A DNA stretch of 59,517 nucleotides from JAMOBE01 sp039908285 (lineage in GTDB: Bacteria; Pseudomonadota; Alphaproteobacteria; Rhodospirillales; Rhodospirillaceae): positions 1 to 59,517 of the forward strand of contig JAMOBE010000014.1 in NCBI GenBank assembly GCA_039908285.1, written 5' to 3'. The position numbers were made by a program, and so were the translations under genes. Every line of letters starts with the position of its first letter. Position 1 is the first letter of the stretch. Of this stretch, positions 54,068-59,517 are shown piece by piece. Below the pieces are notes generated by a model. It made no database searches. It was not told where the DNA came from and saw nothing but the letters and a program-made list of their open reading frames with translations.

Positions 54068-55240
54068 TCAGTAGACGGAGTTCAGGACCTCGCGCAGCCG
54101 CTCGATCTGCGGGCGCAGGTCATGGGGATGGTTGCCGACGAAGAAGCCGCGGTCATGGGCGATATCGGCGTTGGGCGCGGCACCGCCCACCACCTCGTAG
54201 TCATAGTGGCGGATGACGTCGTGGCGCAGGAAGTTGCCGCCGGTGATGATGCGGAACTCGATGCTGGCCTCATGCAGGGCCTCCAGGGCCCGCGTCCGGT
54301 CGAGTCCGGTTTCCGGCCGCACGATCAGGGTGAAGCTGAACGCCGAACTGACCCCGGTCTCCCGCTGGATCAGGAAGTGGGGATCGTTGGCGAACAACTC
54401 CTGGAACAGGGCCAGATTGCGCCGCCGCAGGGCGGTCATGGCCGGCAGCTTGCGAAGCTGCTCGGTGCCGACGGCTCCGCTCATCTCCAGCGGCCGCACG
54501 TTGTAGCCGGGCAGGATGAAGCGATAGGCCTCGTAGAAGTCGGTGGACTTGCGCTCGAAATAGGGCGAGCCCGGCGGCACGTCGCGGGTCCAGCCATGGG
54601 CGCGCAACGCCCGCAGGAGGAAGAACAGCTCCTCGTCATCGGTCAGCACCATCCCCCCCTCCATCGTCGAAATGTGGTGGGAGAAGAAGAAGCTGAAGGT
54701 GGAGATGTGGCCAAAGGCGCCGGTCAGGCGGCCATCCAGGCGGGCGTCCAGCGACTCGCAGTTGTCCTCGAAGAACCACAGGCCGTGCCGCTCGGCAAAG
54801 TCGCGCATCACGTCGAGACGGGCCGGATTGCCGAGGATGCTGACCCCGACCACCGCCCGGGTGGCGGGCGTCAGCGCCTTTTCAAGCTGGCCCACGTCCA
54901 TGTTGAGGGTTTCAAGGTCCACATCGACAAAGCGCAGCCGCAGGCCATACTGCTGCAGCGGGTGGAAGGTGGTGCTCCACGAGATGGCCGGGACGATCAC
55001 CTCGTCGCCCCGTTGCAGCGGGCGGTTGCCATGGAAGGACATGGCCGCCACGGCCAGCAGGTTGGCGGACGAGCCGGAGTTGACCATGACCGCGAATTTT
55101 CGGTCGTGGTAGCGGGCGAAGGCCTCCTCGAACTCCTCGACGTGCGGTCCCTTGGTGAAGCGGTCGCTGGCGATCACCCGGTGGATGGCGTCGATTTCCT
55201 CCTGGCCCCAGGAATTAGCCGTAAGCGGGTAGTAGAACAT
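54068..55240 (-). CDS. DegT-family PLP/PMP dehydratase of the ColD type
   Basis: 390 residues, the size of ColD. DegT/AHBA fold with GSSANLLAVAAM near 56-67 and the PLP-Asp region FFEDNCESLDARL near 157-169. At the position of the catalytic Lys, the sequence is FSFFFSHHISTMEGGM with His188 and His189: the Lys is gone, as in GDP-4-keto-6-deoxymannose 3-dehydratase ColD (His188) and RfbH. These enzymes remove the C3 hydroxyl of a keto-sugar for 3,6-dideoxyhexoses; RfbH is longer with an iron-sulfur cluster and does not fit. Its first 67 bases overlap the retropepsin-like frame. Confidence 0.85.
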   Translation of the reverse strand: MFYYPLTANSWGQEEIDAIHRVIASDRFTKGPHVEEFEEAFARYHDRKFAVMVNSGSSANLLAVAAMSFHGNRPLQRGDEVIVPAISWSTTFHPLQQYGLRLRFVDVDLETLNMDVGQLEKALTPATRAVVGVSILGNPARLDVMRDFAERHGLWFFEDNCESLDARLDGRLTGAFGHISTFSFFFSHHISTMEGGMVLTDDEELFFLLRALRAHGWTRDVPPGSPYFERKSTDFYEAYRFILPGYNVRPLEMSGAVGTEQLRKLPAMTALRRRNLALFQELFANDPHFLIQRETGVSSAFSFTLIVRPETGLDRTRALEALHEASIEFRIITGGNFLRHDVIRHYDYEVVGGAAPNADIAHDRGFFVGNHPHDLRPQIERLREVLNSVY

Positions 55241-55734
55241 TCGTCGGAACCCCTGCGGTGCGGACTGGCCGGAACCATACCGGCAAGACCCCGACCGCGC
55301 AACAGGGTTCCCATTCCCGACACGGGTAATCTTTCACCGGCTCCGATCCCCTTCGCAAACGACAGCGGGATATTGGGGCTGGCGGGGTTGACCGTCAGCC
55401 GCTGGCGGGCGGGTTCGATGACCAGATCCATGTCCTCGATGGGAATGGCCCCCAGCAGGGCCTGACCGCCCAGCACCAGGCCACCGGTGACGCAGGTGCG
55501 CCCAAGGAGCGAGATGCGGACCGGCCCGACGTAATCCACCAAGTGTGAGCGGCCGTCGGCGGTCTGCACCTCGCGCTTCTCCAGAACGGCAAGCTGGAGC
55601 TGCACGGCCACGTGCTCGGGGATGCACAGGTGCAGGGCGCCGGTATCGACCAGGGCGGTGACGTTGATCTCCTCCAGCCCGGGACGCGCCAGATTGCCGA
55701 GGCGAAGGTCGGCGTAGATAGAGCGGCCCCCCAC
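55174..55734 (-). CDS. Retropepsin-like aspartic protease-family protein
   Basis: 186 residues. TALVDTGALHLCIP holds the single Asp-Thr-Gly (30-32) of clan AA proteases; DMDLVIEPARQRLTVNPASPNIPLS is the usual family end near residue 125. The further ~60 residues run into the start of the ColD-like gene (67-base overlap) and resemble no family member, so the native stop may have been lost or the true end lies near residue 127. No membrane anchor; expected to act as a dimer. Confidence 0.7.
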   Translation of the reverse strand: MGGRSIYADLRLGNLARPGLEEINVTALVDTGALHLCIPEHVAVQLQLAVLEKREVQTADGRSHLVDYVGPVRISLLGRTCVTGGLVLGGQALLGAIPIEDMDLVIEPARQRLTVNPASPNIPLSFAKGIGAGERLPVSGMGTLLRGRGLAGMVPASPHRRGSDECSTTRLRLIPGARRKSTPSTG

Positions 55735-55735
55735 C

Positions 55736-56395
55736 CTATCCTTCCCGCATGCGGTTGACGAATTCCGCCATGCCCACCTGGCGGTCGCGGCGCAGGCGTT
55801 CGGCGCGAAGGATGGCCTGAACGCTGGCGATGCTTTCCTCCAGGTCGTGGTTGACGACGATGTAGTGGTATTCCGGCCAGTGGCTCATTTCATCGGCGGC
55901 CTTGGCCATGCGCTTGCGCACCACCTCTTCGCTGTCCTGGGCGCGGGAGTACAGGCGACGCTCCAGTTCCGCCACCGACGGCGGCAGGATGAAGATGCTG
56001 ACCAGATCCTTGCCGGCATTGCCCTCGAGCTGCTGCGTCCCCTGCCAGTCGATGTCGAACAGCACGTCCTGGCCGGCGGCCAGGGCCTGCTCCACCGCCG
56101 GCCGTGGGGTGCCGTAGCGGTTGTCGAACACCCTGGCGTGTTCCAGAAACTCCTTGTTATCCAGCATGCGCTGGAACTCCTGGAGGGTGATGAAGTAATA
56201 GTCCCGGCCGTGGACCTCCCCCGGGCGGGGCGCCCGGGTGGTGACCGACACCGACATGTGAAGCTGGGGATCCCGCTCCAGCAGGGCCCGTGAGATCGAG
56301 GACTTGCCGGCACCGGACGGCGAGGACAGCACCAGCATCACGCCGCGGCGCCGCAGCTCGGGCTGAACCCTGGTGGGAGAAGGGGACATGGTCAT
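55736..56395 (-). CDS. gmk: Guanylate kinase
   Basis: About 219 residues. P-loop SSPSGAGKSS, GMP-binding SVTTRAPRPGEVHGRDYYFI, and the lid FDIDWQGTQQL. Makes GDP from GMP. ATG at 56395 (MTMSPSPTRV) is chosen; a longer frame to 56524 would read through a REP-like palindrome (PLPLEGERG), a known artefact, and is rejected. One base after the retropepsin-like gene start on the same strand. Confidence 0.95.
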   Translation of the reverse strand: MTMSPSPTRVQPELRRRGVMLVLSSPSGAGKSSISRALLERDPQLHMSVSVTTRAPRPGEVHGRDYYFITLQEFQRMLDNKEFLEHARVFDNRYGTPRPAVEQALAAGQDVLFDIDWQGTQQLEGNAGKDLVSIFILPPSVAELERRLYSRAQDSEEVVRKRMAKAADEMSHWPEYHYIVVNHDLEESIASVQAILRAERLRRDRQVGMAEFVNRMREG

Positions 56396-56436
56396 GGTGG
56401 GACTCAAAGGCTGAAAATGAATCGCAAATCCAATCC

Positions 56437-56462
56437 CCCTCTCCCCCTCGAGGGGGAGAGGG
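56437..56462. repeat. REP-like palindrome, copy 6
   Basis: 26 bases, identical to the copy at 6357-6382, followed by CCGGGGTGAGGGGG. Faces copy 7, BIME-like, between yicC and gmk. Confidence 0.75.
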
Positions 56463-56524
56463 CCGGGGTGAGGGGGTGGGGCAACCGGCACCATCTCGGG
56501 AATTTCAGTTCCCCCCTCACCCAA

Positions 56525-56554
56525 CCCTCTCCCCCCTGAAGGGGGGGGAGAGGG
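56525..56554. repeat. REP-like palindrome, copy 7
   Basis: CCCTCTCCCCCC TGAA then a G-rich arm of 8 Gs, preceded by CCCCCCTCACCCAA; forms an inverted pair with copy 6. Confidence 0.7.
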
Positions 56555-56590
56555 CTCTCATAGTCATGCGGCCAATGCATTTTCAGCCTC

Positions 56591-57493
56591 TCACTCGATG
56601 TTCTGCACCTGCTCGCGCACCTGGTCGATGGTGGCCTTGAGATCGAGGCCGAGCCGGGTCAGGTCCACGTTGGATGACTTGGCGCACAGGGTGTTGGCCT
56701 CGCGGTTGAACTCCTGGCACAGGAAGTCGAGCCGGCGGCCGGCGGCCCCGCCCTCGGCGAGAAGGGCGCGGGCGGCGGCGACATGGGAGAGCAGGCGGTC
56801 CACCTCCTCGCGGATGTCGCCCTTGACCGCCAGCAGCGCCACCTCCTGGGCCAGCCGCTCCTCGGACAGGGCGGGAGAGGCCTCCAGCAGGGTCGCCACC
56901 TGCGTGCGCAGCCGCTCGCGGATCGCCTCCGGCCGCAGGGCGGCGGTGGAGGCGGCCTGGGTGGACAGAGTCTCGATGAGGTCGAGCTGTCCGCCCAGCA
57001 CCGCCGCGAGCCGGGCTCCCTCCTCCTCGCGCATCGCCGCCAGCGCCGTCATGGTCTCATCGAGGGTGCGGAGGACTCGCGCCTCACGCGCCCTGACCGC
57101 CGCTTCGTCCTCGACGTCCTCGATGGGCTCCAGCACCCCGCGGACGGCGAGGAGGCCGTCGAGCCGGGGCGGCGCCACCCGCTCGCCGAGACGGGCCTGC
57201 GCCGCGGCGGCGATGTCGAGAAGCTGATCCAGCAGGGGTTCGTTGAGCCGCATCACCGCCCGCTCGCCGGTGCGGCTCGCGGAGAGGGAGAGGGAAATGC
57301 TGCCGCGCTTGAAGCGCTTCGTTACCAGGTCCCGCACCGCCAGTTCCAGCGCCTCGAATCCCGGGGCCAAGCGCAGGCGCACGTCCAGGCCCTTGGCGTT
57401 GACGCTGCGGGCCTCCCACGTCCAGGCGTAGGCCGGCGGCCCGGGATCGTTGCCCTGGCCCCGCGCGAACGCGGTCATGCTGCAGATGGCCAT
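56591..57493 (-). CDS. yicC: YicC-family endoribonuclease-like protein
   Basis: 300 residues. N-terminal SMTAFARGQG and the RSVNAKGLDVRLRLAP motif, C-terminal GRRLDFLCQEFNREANTLCAKSSN are the family signatures (YicC_N and DUF1732). Known members cut or control small RNAs (E. coli YicC acts on RyhB). ATG at 57493 has GGGGAGA 6 bases upstream. Usually beside gmk, as here. Confidence 0.95.
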   Translation of the reverse strand: MAICSMTAFARGQGNDPGPPAYAWTWEARSVNAKGLDVRLRLAPGFEALELAVRDLVTKRFKRGSISLSLSASRTGERAVMRLNEPLLDQLLDIAAAAQARLGERVAPPRLDGLLAVRGVLEPIEDVEDEAAVRAREARVLRTLDETMTALAAMREEEGARLAAVLGGQLDLIETLSTQAASTAALRPEAIRERLRTQVATLLEASPALSEERLAQEVALLAVKGDIREEVDRLLSHVAAARALLAEGGAAGRRLDFLCQEFNREANTLCAKSSNVDLTRLGLDLKATIDQVREQVQNIE

Positions 57494-57612
57494 GGCACTC
57501 TCCCCCACCCCGTCACCCCGTCGATGCCGGCCCTTTATAGCTGTCCCTCCACCCGCCAACAAGCACCGTCTCCCCCCCTGTTGCGTTGCGAAATCCGGAT
57601 ACGGGAATTTCC

Positions 57613-57626
57613 TTGACCTTGATCAA
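57613..57626. promoter_or_regulatory. FNR/Anr-like box in front of the chemotaxis receptor
   Basis: TTGAC CTTG ATCAA, one base from TTGAT-N4-ATCAA, centred about 75 bases before the ATG. Fits oxygen-dependent control, though a clear -10 is not visible at the class II distance. Confidence 0.45.
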
Positions 57627-57694
57627 GCCATCAGGTAGCCACGGCGTTCCCCCGAAAGTCGGGGGGGGGATTCCTTGGTAGGGGGAGATTGCGG

Positions 57695-59362
57695 ATGAAC
57701 TGGACGATCGGACGAAAGCTGCTGGCCGGATCGACGATTTCGATCATAGCCTTGTGCACCCTGGTGGCCATCGCCATCACCGGCATCGGCACCATGCGCG
57801 ATCTGCAGGACGAGGGGGCCGGCCGGGCCAGGGACGCCATCCGCATCGGCGAGGCCGCCGCCATGGGCGGCAAGCTCTATGGAGCCATCGCCGACGCCAT
57901 CATCAACCGCAACCTCGAATCGAAGGAATGGCAGGCCTTGAAGACCGAGACGGAGGAGGACATCGCCGCCATCGTCAAGGCAGCCGACACCGACGAGGAA
58001 CGCCGGCTGGCGAAGGAGGGCGCGGCGGCGCTACGCTCCATGGTCGAGTTGTACGAGACCCGCATGCTGCCGATCCTCCGTGCTGCCAGTGACACCCCGG
58101 CCGAGATCAAGGACCTGGACCGCAGGATCGACGAGCACGTGGCCACGGCCAACAAGGCCCTCACCGCCTTCCAGGCGGCGATTGAACAGGAGAGTCACGA
58201 GGCCGACGAGCAGTTCGACGCCATCGCCATCAGAATCGACACCTGGAGCACGATCATCGCCGTCCTGGCGTTGGCGCTGATCGGCGGGGCCGGGTTCCTC
58301 ATTGGCCGCAGCATCAACCGTCCGCTCGTGGCCATGACCGACGTCATGGGCCGCCTGGCCAGCGGCGAGCTTCAGGTGGAGGTGCCCGGCCGGGACGACT
58401 CGGGCGAAGTCGGCGCCATGAGCCGCGCCGTGCAGGTGTTCAAGGAGAATGCCGTCCGCGTCGCCCAGCTTCAGGCCGAGCAGGAGGAAATGAAGCGCCG
58501 GGCCGAGGCCGATCGCACCGCGGCGATGAACGAACTGGCCGGCAGCTTCGAGGCCAGCGTCAAGGGCATCGTCCAGATCGTCTCCTCCGCCGCCACCGAA
58601 CTGCAGGCCTCCGCCAGGGAGATGTCGACGGTGGCCGACCAGACGGTGAACCAGTCCACCACCGTCGCCGCCGCCGCCGAGCAGGCGTCAACCAACGTCC
58701 AGACCGTGGCCGCCGCCGCCGATGAGCTGTCGTCGTCGATCAAGGAAATCGGCCGCCAGGTCGTCCACTCGCTGAAGGTGTCGCAGGGGGCGGTGTCGCA
58801 GGCGGACAACGTCAACGCCCTGGTTCAGGGCCTGGCCGCCGCCGCCTCCAAGATTGGCGACGTGGTCAATCTGATCACCGATATCGCCAGCCAGACCAAC
58901 CTGCTGGCCTTGAATGCCACCATCGAGGCCGCCCGGGCCGGAGAGGCCGGCAAGGGCTTCGCCGTCGTCGCCAACGAGGTCAAGTCTCTCGCCAACCAGA
59001 CCGCCCGGGCCACCGACGAGATTTCCAGCCAGATCTCGGCGGTGCAGAACGCCACCACCGAGGCCGTCGATGCGATTCGCACCATCACCGCCACCATCGG
59101 CGAAATCAGCGAAGTCGGCTCGGCCATCGCCGCCGCCGTCGAGGAGCAGGACGCGGCAACCCGGGAAATCGCCCGCAACGTCGAGCAGGCATCCGCCGGC
59201 ACTACCCAGGTGTCATCCGCCATCACCGTGGTCAACCAGACCTCGGCCGACACGCGCCGGGCCTCGGGCCAGGTCCTGGAGTCGGCGCAGGAACTGTCGG
59301 TACAGGCCGAACACCTGCGCGACGACGTGGATCGCTTCATCGGCTACATCCGGGCGAGCTGA
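57695..59362 (+). CDS. Methyl-accepting chemotaxis protein
   Basis: 555 residues. Membrane segments near 8-30 and 185-205 enclose a ~150-residue helical periplasmic sensor with no Cys or haem motif; HAMP (about 206-260) and the signalling hairpin DIASQTNLLALNATIEAARAGEAGKGFAVVA are intact. Likely senses a small molecule or energy state; sensor domain is of the four-helix type. ATG at 57695 has GGGGGAG 7 bases upstream; a TTG at 57689 would add two residues. The FNR-like box upstream suggests use at low oxygen. Confidence 0.95.
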   Translation: MNWTIGRKLLAGSTISIIALCTLVAIAITGIGTMRDLQDEGAGRARDAIRIGEAAAMGGKLYGAIADAIINRNLESKEWQALKTETEEDIAAIVKAADTDEERRLAKEGAAALRSMVELYETRMLPILRAASDTPAEIKDLDRRIDEHVATANKALTAFQAAIEQESHEADEQFDAIAIRIDTWSTIIAVLALALIGGAGFLIGRSINRPLVAMTDVMGRLASGELQVEVPGRDDSGEVGAMSRAVQVFKENAVRVAQLQAEQEEMKRRAEADRTAAMNELAGSFEASVKGIVQIVSSAATELQASAREMSTVADQTVNQSTTVAAAAEQASTNVQTVAAAADELSSSIKEIGRQVVHSLKVSQGAVSQADNVNALVQGLAAAASKIGDVVNLITDIASQTNLLALNATIEAARAGEAGKGFAVVANEVKSLANQTARATDEISSQISAVQNATTEAVDAIRTITATIGEISEVGSAIAAAVEEQDAATREIARNVEQASAGTTQVSSAITVVNQTSADTRRASGQVLESAQELSVQAEHLRDDVDRFIGYIRAS

Positions 59363-59377
59363 TTCCTCTCAGGAATC
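59361..59377. terminator. Short hairpin overlapping the receptor gene stop
   Basis: GATTCCT CTC AGGAATC, perfect 7-base arms, starting at the last two bases of the stop codon. No T-run. The adjoining palindrome (59384-59409) may add to termination. Confidence 0.35.
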
Positions 59378-59383
59378 AGGACT

Positions 59384-59409
59384 CCCTCTCCCCCTCGGGG
59401 GGGAGAGGG
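59384..59409. repeat. REP-like palindrome, copy 8
   Basis: CCCTCTCCCCC TCGG then GGGGGAGAGGG, 22 bases past the receptor stop, followed by CCGGGGTGAGC as in copy 6. Confidence 0.7.
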
Positions 59410-59434
59410 CCGGGGTGAGCGACTGTCTGGGCTG

Positions 59435-59517
59435 TCAAGTAGCAAATGCGCATTCCTGTCTAATTTCGCGTGCTTTGGCATTGAGCCGAACCAAAAGCTT
59501 TCGGGCGATGGCGACAC
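59435..59517 (-). mobile_element. C-terminal end of an IS110-like transposase (window edge)
   Basis: On the minus strand a frame open to the edge reads VAIARKLLVRLNAKAREIRQ and ends ECAFAT stop. ARKLLxxLNAxxR resembles the last helix of IS110-family transposases. Only 26 codons are visible, so this is tentative. Confidence 0.45.

Noticed and set aside
56396..56524. N-terminal extension of guanylate kinase
   Set aside because: Reads through a REP-like palindrome (PLPLEGERG), a common false translation.

Overview
This is a GC-rich (mostly high 60s % GC by eye) chromosomal window from an alphaproteobacterium. The gene set suggests a motile, microaerobic Rhodospirillales member close to Magnetospirillum/Phaeospirillum: a FlbD-type flagellar regulator beside fliF-G-H-N, methylmalonyl-CoA mutase with MeaB, FNR-type boxes, sulfur-globule-like Gly/Tyr-rich proteins and potFGH. 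The genus is inference; there is no rRNA or marker gene here.

Layout. 90-6159 (minus) is a flagellar operon, fliF-fliG-fliH-fliN-motA-flbD. 6396-10490 (minus) encodes a secreted DUF4412-like protein, a ParA-like ATPase, a membrane-anchored TPR protein and a dynamin-like GTPase. 10572-12363 (minus) holds three secreted Gly/Tyr/Pro/Trp-rich repeat proteins. 12373-18233 (minus) is an SCP2 protein, membrane-fusion protein and RND transporter unit, the RND carrying an unusual C-terminal tail. Divergent from it is a PAS-sigma54 activator (18630-20033); the gap between them carries a good -24/-12 promoter and a cluster of GTTGC/GCAAC half-sites. A Met-rich small membrane protein, a CYTH-CHAD protein, a SPOR lipoprotein, a DNA methyltransferase fused to an Mrr-like nuclease, and a cytochrome b561 follow.

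26307-31948 (plus) carries psd-pssA, a hybrid histidine kinase whose start overlaps the pssA stop, and a single-domain response regulator. 31998-33856 is cysK-like plus 3-mercaptopyruvate sulfurtransferase. 34268-36412 (minus) is a lower-GC TPR protein with near-identical 43-residue repeats, next to a polyamine uptake operon potF-potG-potH that lacks potI. 40193-45537 (minus) is mutA-mutB-meaB. An HU gene, a roughly 295-bp inverted-repeat element, and a tetR-devBCA exporter operon with a large operator follow. 50670-51758 is an AT-rich lipoprotein gene of likely foreign origin. 52038-55734 (minus) is a sugar locus with a ColD-like dehydratase (His188 in place of the PLP lysine), an epimerase and a HddA-like kinase, plus a retropepsin-like protein. 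yicC-gmk, a chemotaxis receptor behind an FNR-like box, and the tail of an IS110-like transposase close the window.

Non-coding DNA holds eight copies of a C/G-run palindrome (REP/BIME-like), a second dispersed family built on GGGCAATCGGGTGAAGGA, a five-copy 27-bp tandem repeat, and decayed remnants of tam-like and DUF302 genes. No CRISPR array, tRNA or rRNA was seen. The best candidates for something undescribed are the dynamin/ParA/TPR cluster, the sigma54-controlled SCP2-RND unit with its tailed pump and neighbouring repeat proteins, and the MTase-nuclease fusion.
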